DNA of 64,000 bases from Nitrospiraceae bacterium. GTDB taxonomy: Bacteria; Nitrospirota; Nitrospiria; Nitrospirales; Nitrospiraceae. The stretch is taken from the NCBI GenBank assembly GCA_919902505.1, contig CAKKRE010000002.1:151421-215420 (forward strand). The letters are read 5' to 3'. Made by a program: the position numbers and the translations under genes. Shown here in pieces: positions 27,872 to 36,695 of this stretch. The stretch's first letter is position 1; each line of letters starts with the position of its first letter. Below the pieces are notes generated by a model. That model searched no databases and was not told the DNA's origin. It was given only the letters and a program-made list of their open reading frames with translations.

Positions 27872-29131
27872 GTGCAGACCACCGGCCCCTCACTCACCGG
27901 TGTCCGCCTTGTGCTCGCCGTCACGGGGAGTATTGCCGCCTATAAGGCAGTCGGGCTCTTGCGTATGCTCCGTCGCGAAGGCGCGACGGTGAACGTCGTC
28001 ATGACGGCAGGAGCCTGCCGGTTCGTGACTCCGCTGACCTTCGAGGTGTTGTCCGGTTCCGACGTGGCAACCGACCTCTTCGAAGCCCACCAGGAAATGC
28101 CGCACCTCTCCTTGCCGGAGCAGGCGCAGGCTATCCTGATTGCCCCGGCCACCGCCAATTGTCTGGCCAAAGCCGCGCTCGGGCTTGCCGACGATCTCCT
28201 CTCGACCATGCTTCTCACCACACAATGTCCCGTGATTTTCGCGCCGGCCATGGACGGGGACATGTGGCACCATCAGACCGTCGTAGAACACGTGGCCACG
28301 CTGCGTGCCCGCGGCGCAGTCATCGTCGAACCGGAAGAAGGCCCCCTCGCCTCAGGTCGATCGGGGCAGGGCCGGTTGGCCGATGAAGCACGAATCCTGT
28401 CGGCCCTCCAGGTCGCGCTCCACCCGCGTCGGGATTGGTCCGGTCGCCGTCTGCTCGTTTCCGCCGGGCCTACGCAGGAAGCCATCGACCCTGTGCGGTT
28501 CATTTCCAACCGGTCCTCCGGAAAGATGGGATATGCGCTCGCCGAAGCCGCGCAGGCACGCGGCGCGGAGGTCCTGCTGGTCTCAGGCCCCACCGCCCTG
28601 ACCCCGCCGGCCGGCGTGGAGTTTTGTCCGGTGACGACGGCAGAGGAGATGCGCAAGGCTGTCATCAGCCGGTTTTCCTGGAGCGATACCGTCATCATGG
28701 CGGCCGCCGTTGCGGACTTTCGCCCTACACAACCCGCTGCACAGAAACTCAAAAAGCGACGGAGTCCCGTCACCAGCCTGGAGTTGTCGCCGACCGACGA
28801 TATTCTCATGGAATTGGGCGAGCGCCGGACGACACAGGTGCTCGTGGGGTTTGCGGCGGAAACTGAGGATCTGCTTGCCCATGCGCGGGAAAAGCTGCAA
28901 GCTAAGGGCGTCGACCTGCTGGTCGCCAATGACGTGACGGCAGCAGGATCGGGCTTCGGGTCGGACCAGAATCGCGTGTTCATCCTGGATCGTGACGGCC
29001 GCACGGAGGAACTCCCCCTGTTACCCAAGCGTGAGGTCGCAGACCGCATTTTGGACCGAGTCCTGACCTTACCGACCGGCCAAAGGTCGACGAAGCCGGC
29101 CGCAGGAACAGGGACACATCGCAAGGAGTAG
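27872..29131 (+). CDS. coaBC: Bifunctional phosphopantothenoylcysteine decarboxylase / phosphopantothenate-cysteine ligase
   Basis: 419 residues. The N-terminal flavin-dependent CoaC half (~1-185) has VLAVTGSIAAYKAVGLLRML, the catalytic-His region (HLSLPEQAQAILIAPATANCLAKAA), and MDGDMWHH. The CoaB half has VSAGPTQEAIDPVRFISNRSSGKMG, AAAVADFRP, and the substrate-binding stretch near KLKKRRSP. It carries out two steps of coenzyme A synthesis. It starts at GTG 27872, nine bases after rpoZ; no stronger start is visible. Confidence 0.94.
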   Translation: MQTTGPSLTGVRLVLAVTGSIAAYKAVGLLRMLRREGATVNVVMTAGACRFVTPLTFEVLSGSDVATDLFEAHQEMPHLSLPEQAQAILIAPATANCLAKAALGLADDLLSTMLLTTQCPVIFAPAMDGDMWHHQTVVEHVATLRARGAVIVEPEEGPLASGRSGQGRLADEARILSALQVALHPRRDWSGRRLLVSAGPTQEAIDPVRFISNRSSGKMGYALAEAAQARGAEVLLVSGPTALTPPAGVEFCPVTTAEEMRKAVISRFSWSDTVIMAAAVADFRPTQPAAQKLKKRRSPVTSLELSPTDDILMELGERRTTQVLVGFAAETEDLLAHAREKLQAKGVDLLVANDVTAAGSGFGSDQNRVFILDRDGRTEELPLLPKREVADRILDRVLTLPTGQRSTKPAAGTGTHRKE

Positions 29132-29134
29132 GGC

Positions 29135-29812
29135 GTGGCTTCTTCATCGCGTATCGATCCATCGACCGCCGCCGAAATCGACCGCCTGGCCATCGCCGTC
29201 GCCAAAGACCCGCGCTCGAAAGAATTCCTCCCCCTCGCGGACGAATACATCAAGGTCGGCATGTGGCAGGAAGCGGCGGGCGTACTCGAAGACGGCCTCA
29301 AGGCCTATCCCGGCTTTGTCACCGCCATGGCGGCATTGGGTCGGGTCTACGATCAATTGGGCCAGCCGGTGAAAGCGAAGGCTATTCTTGAAGACGTCGT
29401 CAGACAGCGCCCGGACAATCTTCGCGCGCATCGTATTCTCGCCAAGCTCTATCACGCCGAAGGGAACGCCGACTTAGCGTTGCTGTCCTGCACAGCCATC
29501 CTGAACGCCAACCCGTTCGATGAAGAGGCGGCCTCAGTCAAACGCAGCATCACCGGAGCACCTGACAATGCTCCGGCCGCCAAACGCGAGAAGAAACGAA
29601 TCGTCACGGAGCCTAGACCCGACACAGCAAAAGCTGCGGCTCCCGTCACGCCCGCTCCCGAGCCATCCGTATCCACGTCATCGATGGCATCTGAACCGGT
29701 CACTGAAACACTGGGCCGGCCGACCCCGGATCTGCCTGTCGTGAAACATACGGCCGCGATCGCGCGACTGGAAGCCTGGCTGCGAACCATTCAAGCCCAA
29801 CGCGTTCACTGA
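29135..29812 (+). CDS. Tetratricopeptide-repeat protein
   Basis: 225 residues. Residues ~25-125 contain about three TPR-like helix pairs (EFLPLADEYIKVGMWQEAAGVLEDGLKAYPG, ALGRVYDQLGQPVKAKAIL and ILAKLYHAEGNADLAL). The remaining ~90 residues are Pro/Ala/Thr-rich and probably disordered. No signal peptide. It starts three bases after coaBC with GTG and ends the eight-gene run. Such proteins scaffold others; the partner is unknown. Confidence 0.75.
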   Translation: MASSSRIDPSTAAEIDRLAIAVAKDPRSKEFLPLADEYIKVGMWQEAAGVLEDGLKAYPGFVTAMAALGRVYDQLGQPVKAKAILEDVVRQRPDNLRAHRILAKLYHAEGNADLALLSCTAILNANPFDEEAASVKRSITGAPDNAPAAKREKKRIVTEPRPDTAKAAAPVTPAPEPSVSTSSMASEPVTETLGRPTPDLPVVKHTAAIARLEAWLRTIQAQRVH

Positions 29813-29863
29813 CTGCATCCCCCCCAACTGACCCAGCGCTCGTCCCGTCCCCCGGAACAACGT

Positions 29864-29892
29864 TTGACCCACTCCTGACAGCCTGTTAGAAT
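29864..29892 (+). promoter_or_regulatory. Promoter for the aroQ-efp-acc run
   Basis: TTGACC (29864-29869), 17-bp spacer, TAGAAT (29887-29892), 63 bases before the aroQ ATG. Same architecture as the clpC promoter. Confidence 0.7.
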
Positions 29893-29955
29893 GCCGCCGC
29901 TGCTGGCATCTCTATCCATTGCAGCCTACTGATCACGGGGGCGCGCGACAGACAC

Positions 29956-30453
<498 letters not shown>

Positions 30454-30478
30454 ACTTGTTGTACCAAGGAGAGTTGTT

Positions 30479-31039
30479 GTGATTTCGACAGCAGAGTTTC
30501 GGAACGGCAGCCCGTTAATGGTAGAAGGTCAACCCTTTTATATTGTGGAATTTCAACACGTCAAACCCGGCAAGGGCGGGGCATTCGTCCGGACGAAGCT
30601 GAAGAGTTATCTCTCAGGCAACGTCCTCGACAGGACCTTTCGTTCCGGAGAAAAATTCGACACACCCCAGATCGAAGAATGCGACATGCAATTCCTGTAT
30701 GCCACGAACGAGTCCTACACGTTCATGGATACGGAGACGTATGAGCAGTCGACCTATGAGAAGAGCCAGTTGGGAAGCAACGCCGATCTGCTCAAAGAAA
30801 ACATGATCGCCAAGATCCTGATCTACGAGCACCGGCCGATTACGGTCCTGCTGCCGAACTTTGTCGAACTCAAAGTGGTCGACGGTGAACCGGGCGTGCG
30901 CGGGGATACGGCCTCGGGCGGCAATAAGCCGGTGATCGTCGAGACCGGCGCCACGATCAAGGTGCCGCTCTACCTGGAAATCGGGGAAACGATTCGCATC
31001 GATACGAGAACCCGTGAATTTGTGGAGCGCGTGCGTTGA
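30479..31039 (+). CDS. efp: Elongation factor P
   Basis: 186 residues. Starts at GTG 30479, seven or eight bases after AAGGAG. Domain I carries the loop [16 protein letters not shown], with Lys32 at the position that is modified in many bacteria. Domains II and III follow ([20 protein letters not shown], and the signature [25 protein letters not shown]). It relieves ribosome stalling at proline runs. No EpmA/EpmB-type modification gene is in the window. The stop overlaps the accB TTG start. Confidence 0.95.
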   Translation: MISTAEFRNGSPLMVEGQPFYIVEFQHVKPGKGGAFVRTKLKSYLSGNVLDRTFRSGEKFDTPQIEECDMQFLYATNESYTFMDTETYEQSTYEKSQLGSNADLLKENMIAKILIYEHRPITVLLPNFVELKVVDGEPGVRGDTASGGNKPVIVETGATIKVPLYLEIGETIRIDTRTREFVERVR

Positions 31040-31611
31040 GCTCATCAGGTAAAAAGACAGGAAAAGGCCGGGGGGCCGGGAAGCCGATCGTCCTACCGAG
31101 CGCCTTTGCGCCTCGATCGACGGCCGCTGAGACACTGCTCTCTCCGGACCAGGCCGCACAGATTCAACAGTTGGCCGACCTGCTGAAGCGCAACCATCTG
31201 ACCGAGGTGGAAATCGAGCGGAGCGGAGTCCGTATCCGCATCCGGCATGAGCCGGTTATCCGGACCACGACGGCCCAGACGGTGGAGACCGTCACAAACC
31301 AGTCGACCTCTACCGGAACGACGCCGGCGGCGCAGACCCGTCCACCCGAAGAAACGGATGGCCAGGTCACGATTACGTCTCCTATCGTCGGCACCTTCTA
31401 CCGCTCGCCCTCACCGGATGCAGACCCGTATGTGGAAGAGGGGGATTACGTAAAGAAGGGCCAGGTGCTTTGTATCGTCGAAGCCATGAAGCTGATGAAC
31501 GAAATCGAGTCCGAGGCCGACGGGCAAATCACCAAAATATTGGCGGAGAGCACCAAGCCCGTCGAGTATGGACAACCTCTCTTCTTGATAGACCCCAACG
31601 CCACGCCCTAG
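31036..31611 (+). CDS. accB: Biotin carboxyl carrier protein of acetyl-CoA carboxylase
   Basis: 191 residues. The N-terminal ~40 residues are low-complexity and basic. The C-terminal biotinyl domain (~110-190) has the site EAMKLMNEI with Lys152, the thumb region [14 protein letters not shown] typical of AccB, and ends [10 protein letters not shown]. It carries biotin between AccC and the carboxyltransferase. The TTG start at 31036 overlaps the efp stop, which implies coupling. accC follows after 179 bases in which I see no gene. Confidence 0.93.
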   Translation: MSSSGKKTGKGRGAGKPIVLPSAFAPRSTAAETLLSPDQAAQIQQLADLLKRNHLTEVEIERSGVRIRIRHEPVIRTTTAQTVETVTNQSTSTGTTPAAQTRPPEETDGQVTITSPIVGTFYRSPSPDADPYVEEGDYVKKGQVLCIVEAMKLMNEIESEADGQITKILAESTKPVEYGQPLFLIDPNATP

Positions 31612-31790
31612 CCGAAACGATCATCAGGGTTCGTGGCGAGACGACCGGGGATCCGTTCCTCGTGAATGGGTTTCCGACGGCAGACGGCACATGCCGGATC
31701 CTGCGACAGAACCGGATCAGGTCTCACCCGTGGCAGAGCAAACCGTTAGAACCAGGCGGACACAGAGAGTGACCCGCGCCGGAGTATCTT

Positions 31791-33140
31791 GTGTTTAAGA
31801 AAGTGTTGGTTGCCAATCGTGGAGAAATCGCCCTGCGGGTGATCCGCGCCTGCAAAGAGCTCGGCGTCAAAACCGTGGCGATCCACTCCGAAGCCGATGC
31901 CGCGAGCCTGCACGTGCGGGCTGCGGACGAACATGTCTGCGTCGGCCCGCCGGAAGCCGCCCTCAGTTACCGCAATATCCCCAACGTGCTGAGCGCGGCC
32001 GAAGTCACCGGGGCCGATGCCATTCACCCCGGCTATGGATTCCTCTCAGAGAATGCGCACTTCGCGGAAGTCTGCGAATCGATCGGCGTCAAATTCATCG
32101 GCCCGACCTCCGAAAACATCGCCCTGATGGGCGACAAATCGAAGGCACGGGAAGTCGTCGCCAAGAAGGGCCTCCCGGTCACGCCCGGCAGCCCCGGCGA
32201 ACTCCGGAGCGAACAGGATGCCCAAGAGGCCGCGAAGACCATCGGCTTCCCCGTGATCATCAAGGCCTCGGCCGGAGGCGGCGGACGCGGCATGCGCGTG
32301 GTGAACAAACCGGAGGAACTGGCGCGAGCGTTTCAGGCGGCGCAAGCCGAAGCGAAGTCCACCTTCGGCCACGACGGCGTCTATCTCGAACGCTATTTCC
32401 TCGAACCGCGACACATCGAAGTGCAGATCGTGGCCGACAATCGGGGCCATGTGGTCCACCTCGGCGAGCGTGATTGTTCCATCCAACGACGTCACCAAAA
32501 GCTGGTGGAAGAAACCCCGTCGCCTGCCATCGATGAACGGCTGCGGCGTGAAATCGGCCGGGTAGCCGTGGAGGCCGTGAAAGCCATTCGTTATTGTAAC
32601 GTCGGCACAGTGGAGTTTCTCCTCGACAAGGATCGCAACTTCTTTTTCATGGAAGTGAACACCCGCATCCAGGTCGAACACCCCATCACGGAAATGGTGA
32701 CCGGGATCGACCTCGTGAAAGAACAGATCCGGATTGCCTCGGGCATGCCCCTCTCGTTCAAGCAGCCGGACATCAAGTTGAACGGTCACAGCTTCGAGTG
32801 CCGGATCAATGCCGAAGACCCGGAAAAGTTCACGCCCTGTCCAGGCCAGATCACCAAATATTCCGCCCCCGGAGGATTCGGCGTGCGCGTCGATTCCGCG
32901 ATGGAACCGAACGCCGTGGTCGTCCCATACTACGACAGCCTGATCGCCAAATTGATTACGCACGGACGTGATCGCCAGGAGGCGATGGCCCGCATGCGCC
33001 GCGCACTCGATGAATTTGTCATCGAAGGCATCAAGACGACGATCCCTCTCCATCGGAAAATATTCAACGATCCCGATTTCCAGAAGGGGCATGTCTCCAC
33101 GACATTCCTCGACCGTTTTCTTGCCGGCCAGTCCTCGTAA
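31791..33140 (+). CDS. accC: Biotin carboxylase subunit of acetyl-CoA carboxylase
   Basis: 449 residues, the normal size. [24 protein letters not shown] at the start, the glycine-rich ATP loop [56 protein letters not shown], and the C-terminal [19 protein letters not shown]. It carboxylates biotin on AccB with ATP and bicarbonate. It starts at GTG 31791. bioD nearby and accB upstream fit a biotin-dependent carboxylation set. In some autotrophs similar subunits form pyruvate carboxylase; the adjacent accB argues for acetyl-CoA carboxylase. Confidence 0.92.
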   Translation: MFKKVLVANRGEIALRVIRACKELGVKTVAIHSEADAASLHVRAADEHVCVGPPEAALSYRNIPNVLSAAEVTGADAIHPGYGFLSENAHFAEVCESIGVKFIGPTSENIALMGDKSKAREVVAKKGLPVTPGSPGELRSEQDAQEAAKTIGFPVIIKASAGGGGRGMRVVNKPEELARAFQAAQAEAKSTFGHDGVYLERYFLEPRHIEVQIVADNRGHVVHLGERDCSIQRRHQKLVEETPSPAIDERLRREIGRVAVEAVKAIRYCNVGTVEFLLDKDRNFFFMEVNTRIQVEHPITEMVTGIDLVKEQIRIASGMPLSFKQPDIKLNGHSFECRINAEDPEKFTPCPGQITKYSAPGGFGVRVDSAMEPNAVVVPYYDSLIAKLITHGRDRQEAMARMRRALDEFVIEGIKTTIPLHRKIFNDPDFQKGHVSTTFLDRFLAGQSS

Positions 33141-33215
33141 CAGGTTGCTGACAAACAGATCTCAGCCCAGTGTTTTGCGAACCGGCTGAGGTCATGTATC
33201 CATAGGAATCACCCG

Positions 33216-33341
33216 CAGGCCGTTCAAAATGGCCATCCAGCAAGGCCGCAGCAAGCGACGTGGCGAAATCCGTACCCCAATCGTACGGTGAGCCATGGAG
33301 CGACGCGAGAACGCCGCTGGTGGACTTTTTCAACGGCCTGC
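33216..33341. repeat. Inverted-repeat element (family B, copy 1)
   Basis: GCAGGCCGTTCAAAATGGCC at the left end mirrors GACTTTTTCAACGGCCTGC at the right with a few mismatches. The interior has CCAGCAAGGCCGCAGC and GAACGCCGCTGG, shared with copies at 34801, 56071 and 59017. The apparent thiE N-terminus runs into it. Confidence 0.7.
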
Positions 33342-34021
33342 TAATTGACCAGGAGCCAGCCACGTCTCAGGTCCCTCCACAACTGCCCCTGAAAGGGCTG
33401 TACCTCGTGCTCGACCCCACGGTCAGGCCCGATCGCCCGCTGCCCGATCTCCTGCGCGAAGCAGCCGCGTACGGTGTCCGCCTCTTTCAATACCGGGATA
33501 AGCAGGCCACGATGAAAGAGGCCTATGCGAAGGCGCTCGCATTGCGTCAGGCCGCAACCGACGTCGGCGCCCTCTTGATCGTCAACGATCGCTGTGATTT
33601 AGCGATGGCCGTGAACGCGGATGGAGTGCACCTGGGCCAGGACGACCTTCCCATCTTTTACGCCCGACAACTCATGGGACCGGGAAAAGTCATCGGACTC
33701 TCGACGCACAACACAGCTCAGGTGCGTGAGGCCGCCGCTGCGCAGCCCGATTACGTGGGATTCGGACCGATTTTTAGCACCTCCACGAAAGCCGATCACG
33801 ACCCGGTGGTCGGTCTGGAAGGATTACGCGCGGCGCGCGCGTTGACCACGCTGCCGATGTTTGCGATCGGCGGCATTACGGCTGAGTCGGTGGGTGAGAT
33901 TATGGCGGCCGGGGCGGATGGTGTGGCAGTGATCTCTGCGATTCTCAAGGCTCCGGACCTCGGCGCGGCTATCCGGACCTTCCAACAGCATTTGCCCACA
34001 CCAGATCCGCAAGCTCCCTGA
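33260..34021 (+). CDS. thiE: Thiamine-phosphate synthase
   Basis: 253 residues as drawn from GTG 33260. The true start is doubtful, because the first ~27 codons lie inside the family-B repeat; GTG 33320 is an alternative giving 233 residues. The ThiE core begins at LKGLYLVLDPTV and shows LFQYRDKQA, LLIVNDRCDLAM, DGVHLGQDDLP, VIGLSTHN, DYVGFGPIFSTSTK and MFAIGGITAES. It joins the thiazole and pyrimidine halves of thiamine. No other thi genes are near. Its last 53 bases overlap the convergent bioD. Confidence 0.88.
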   Translation: MAKSVPQSYGEPWSDARTPLVDFFNGLLIDQEPATSQVPPQLPLKGLYLVLDPTVRPDRPLPDLLREAAAYGVRLFQYRDKQATMKEAYAKALALRQAATDVGALLIVNDRCDLAMAVNADGVHLGQDDLPIFYARQLMGPGKVIGLSTHNTAQVREAAAAQPDYVGFGPIFSTSTKADHDPVVGLEGLRAARALTTLPMFAIGGITAESVGEIMAAGADGVAVISAILKAPDLGAAIRTFQQHLPTPDPQAP

Positions 34022-34715
34022 TCGGGCTACTCTGCGCCAGCGTCTCACCGGCGCCAGACCAATCAGAGCCAAGGTGCGGCCGGTAGGGCAGCGGTCCCAA
34101 CACCGGAACACCGGCTCGCTCCCGTAACAGCGCGACCGTAGACGCACACTGCTCCTGCTGCGCGGTCGTCGTGGACGGGACAGTCTCATTCAACAGGACA
34201 GCCACCACGGTCAGCCGACGTTGCCGAAGGCCCTCCAGCGTCAGCAGCGCATGATTGATCCCGCCGAGCCCGGCCCGCCCCACAAGTGCGACGGGCAGCC
34301 CGATCCGGCCGATCAAGTCACGCATATCCCAATCCTTCCCAATCGGCACGAGCAGGCCGCCGGCGCCTTCAACCACAACACAAGAGTACCGGGCCGCAAG
34401 CCGTTCGTACCGTCTCATGATCTCCTGCATCTCGATCACGCGGCCTTGCGCGGATGCAGCGGCGAGGGGAGCGAGCGGCGCGGGGAACCGGTAGGGAGAC
34501 ACCTCTTCGATCCCATCGTCTACTCCCGCCGCAGCCATGAGTCGCCCCGCGTCGCTCTCACTCAGTTGCTCGAGAAACACCCCGGTTTCGACCGGCTTCA
34601 TCACCCCGACAGAGCGGCCCGTCTGGACCAGACTCCGGACCAACGCAGAGGACACGACCGTCTTTCCAACGCCCGTATCCGTGCCGGTCACAAACACCCC
34701 TTTGGTTGCTGCCAT
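33969..34715 (-). CDS. bioD: Dethiobiotin synthetase
   Basis: 248 residues. P-loop GVFVTGTDTGVGKTVVSSAL, MKPVETGV with the substrate Lys/Thr, VVVEGAGGLLVPI, GLGGINHALLTLE and LLNETVPS. It closes the ureido ring in the penultimate step of biotin synthesis. The other bio genes are not in the window; an SDR reductase lies downstream of the start side on the same strand beyond a repeat. Its 3' end overlaps thiE tail to tail by 53 bases, with no room for a conventional terminator. Confidence 0.93.
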   Translation of the reverse strand: MAATKGVFVTGTDTGVGKTVVSSALVRSLVQTGRSVGVMKPVETGVFLEQLSESDAGRLMAAAGVDDGIEEVSPYRFPAPLAPLAAASAQGRVIEMQEIMRRYERLAARYSCVVVEGAGGLLVPIGKDWDMRDLIGRIGLPVALVGRAGLGGINHALLTLEGLRQRRLTVVAVLLNETVPSTTTAQQEQCASTVALLRERAGVPVLGPLPYRPHLGSDWSGAGETLAQSSPIRELADLVWANAVGRSG

Positions 34716-34800
34716 TCTCTTCCCACCTCACACGCTGTGAAAATAGATTCGCCCTCCGAATTCGACGAACGGCGATCGGTACCCACGAGTGAGTCCCCGA

Positions 34801-34924
34801 CAGGATGCTCAAAACGGCTACCAGCAAGGCCGCAGGGAGTGCGTCGACTGAGGCGTACCTTTACGGTACGTCGCAAGGAGACGTACGACCGAGAACGAAG
34901 CTGGCGGCTGTTTTCAGCATCCTG
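34801..34924. repeat. Inverted-repeat element (family B, copy 2)
   Basis: 124 bp bounded by CAGGATGCTCAAAACGGCTA and its near-complement AGCATCCTG. Inside is a GTACCTTTACGGTAC hairpin and CCAGCAAGGCCGCAGG. It ends exactly one base before the stop codon of the SDR gene (stop at 34925-34927, minus strand). Confidence 0.75.
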
Positions 34925-35683
34925 CTACAGAATGCGGCTATCCAGGTTCCACACTTGCCCCGACATATCGGAGAGCTGCGCGAGTTGGCAAATCGTCCTG
35001 CTCACATCAGCCAGGTTCGAGACACGTCCCAGCACATGGTCGTCGAGCCGTTCACCGGTTGGAAATGAGTCACCGGCCATGCCCGTTTGCTGCCAGCCGG
35101 GACAGACCAGATTCACGCGAATATTGTGCGGTCCCCATTCCCGCGCCGCGGTCTTCACCAGCCCGATCAGCCCCGCCTTCGACGCTGCATAGGCAGCTTG
35201 GCCGTTCGTTCCCTGCAATCCGGCAAAGGACCCGATCACGACGACGGATCCACCGCCCTGCGTCATCATATCGTTCACCGCAGCGGTCATGCAGCGATAG
35301 GTGCCCGTCAGATTTGTGTCGATGATCTGTTGCCATGCTTCTTCCGGACAAGTCACCACCAGATGCTTCGACGCCATGCCGGCATTGCAGAGCAGGGTAT
35401 CGACTCGGCCGCGCTGCGACCGTATCGCGTCCAGCATCGTCTGGACCTCATGGCTCGACCGTACATCCGCCTGGTAGAGGGCACCCTGACCACCGGCCTG
35501 CGAGAGCAGCGCGAGCGTCTCTTCAGCTGCCGGCCGCTGACGAAAGTAATGCACCCCCACCCAATACCCGGCATGGGCGAAGGCCAGACAGAGCGCACGA
35601 CCGATTCCACCGGACCCACCGGTTACCAGAACCGTCCGGCGTTCACGAACGTCTTGAGCTGCGGGAGGTAATGCGGGCATCAC
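34925..35683 (-). CDS. Short-chain dehydrogenase/reductase, FabG-like
   Basis: 252 residues. Rossmann motif LVTGGSGGIGRALCLAFAHAG, LCNAGMAS, the catalytic Ser in VVVIGSFAGLQG, and YAASKAG with the Tyr-x3-Lys pair. The C-terminus has DLS-like WNLDSRIL instead of the usual GG motif of FabG. It is likely an NADPH-dependent ketoreductase; whether it serves fatty-acid, biotin-precursor or other metabolism is not decided. Its stop codon abuts the family-B repeat. Confidence 0.82.
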   Translation of the reverse strand: MMPALPPAAQDVRERRTVLVTGGSGGIGRALCLAFAHAGYWVGVHYFRQRPAAEETLALLSQAGGQGALYQADVRSSHEVQTMLDAIRSQRGRVDTLLCNAGMASKHLVVTCPEEAWQQIIDTNLTGTYRCMTAAVNDMMTQGGGSVVVIGSFAGLQGTNGQAAYAASKAGLIGLVKTAAREWGPHNIRVNLVCPGWQQTGMAGDSFPTGERLDDHVLGRVSNLADVSRTICQLAQLSDMSGQVWNLDSRIL

Positions 35684-35789
35684 GGCGAGCGATTATGCGA
35701 GGAGGCACAGGAGAAGGCAAGGCGGGACCTGCCGGCTTGCTGCGGCGAATCGGGTATGGTACCGTGATTTTTTTGACTGGAGGGCAGCC

Positions 35790-36695
35790 GTGATCGTTCA
35801 GAATTTGGTGCGCTCGACCGTGGTCGCAGTGGGCATGTGCGGGTTCGTGGGCATCCTGTTGGGTCATGGCCAAGCTCAGGCCACGGAGGTAGGACAGACC
35901 ATCGCCCAGTCTGCCGACTATTTCCCCGACACCGTCGGCACGCGCTGGCAGTACCGCGGACAGATCTCGGAAGGCCCTCTCCAGACGATCGAGAACAAAT
36001 ACTTCTTCAACGTGTCGTCGGTGACCGGAACCCGCACCCTGAAGGGCGGCGTGGTCGTCAACGTGTTTCATGACACCAACCCAGGCAACCATGGCGCATC
36101 CGACAGCTTTTACCGCCGCGATGCGGCCGGCGTGGTGTACTACGGGTCCGAGCCGGGCACGCCGTTGGAGAAGCAGCTCGTGCCGTATCAGATCATCCGG
36201 TTCCCGATGAAAGTGGCTCAATCCTTTCAACAGTTCAATCGCACGGACATCGATTTCGGAAGCGATATCGATGGGGACGGCACCAACGAACATGTGGACG
36301 TCGAAGGAGTCTCGACGGTGCTCGGTCAGGAATCGATCACGGTGCCCGCCGGCACGTATCCCGACGCCGTGCGCGTGGAAGCGCGGATGACCCTCAAGAT
36401 TCATCTCTCCTCCGCCGATCGGACGGCGGTCGGCACCGATGTGATGACGGCCTGGTTCGCGAAGGGCGTGGGGCTGGTCAAATATATCGAACGGCAGGAA
36501 TTGGCCGCGCTCAAGGAGGATCGGGGCAACATCACCGATATCACGGAAGAACTGGAAGAGGTCAGCGTAAAATCCGCGCCGGCCCTACAGGGTCGGAGCG
36601 AATCCGCGCCGGAGCGTCTGCTCGCTGACGACACGCGCGACCATGAATTGTTTCAGGTACTCTTCGCCCCCGGCCTTCGCCCCTATACCCGATAG
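35790..36695 (+). CDS. Secreted protein of unknown function
   Basis: 301 residues. Signal peptide at the N-terminus (VVAVGMCGFVGILLGHGQAQA). The mature protein is beta-rich: YFPDTVGTRWQYRG, a DIDGDGTNE stretch that could bind calcium, and the motif ITVPAGTYPDAVRVEA, which occurs in various periplasmic proteins of unknown function. The last ~37 residues overlap the 3' end of putA on the opposite strand by 111 bases and look like antisense reading, so the original stop may have been lost. It starts with GTG after GGAGGGCAGCC. Confidence 0.65.
   Translation: MIVQNLVRSTVVAVGMCGFVGILLGHGQAQATEVGQTIAQSADYFPDTVGTRWQYRGQISEGPLQTIENKYFFNVSSVTGTRTLKGGVVVNVFHDTNPGNHGASDSFYRRDAAGVVYYGSEPGTPLEKQLVPYQIIRFPMKVAQSFQQFNRTDIDFGSDIDGDGTNEHVDVEGVSTVLGQESITVPAGTYPDAVRVEARMTLKIHLSSADRTAVGTDVMTAWFAKGVGLVKYIERQELAALKEDRGNITDITEELEEVSVKSAPALQGRSESAPERLLADDTRDHELFQVLFAPGLRPYTR

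Noticed and set aside
28273..29301. 342-codon minus-strand ORF
   Set aside because: It is antisense to coaBC. The translation is Ser/Arg-rich and without motifs.
31470..31790. Possible small gene between accB and accC
   Set aside because: The open frame overlaps the accB end out of frame, has no ribosome site and no recognisable motif.
32046..33092. 348-codon minus-strand ORF
   Set aside because: It is antisense to accC and is a product of high G+C codon bias.
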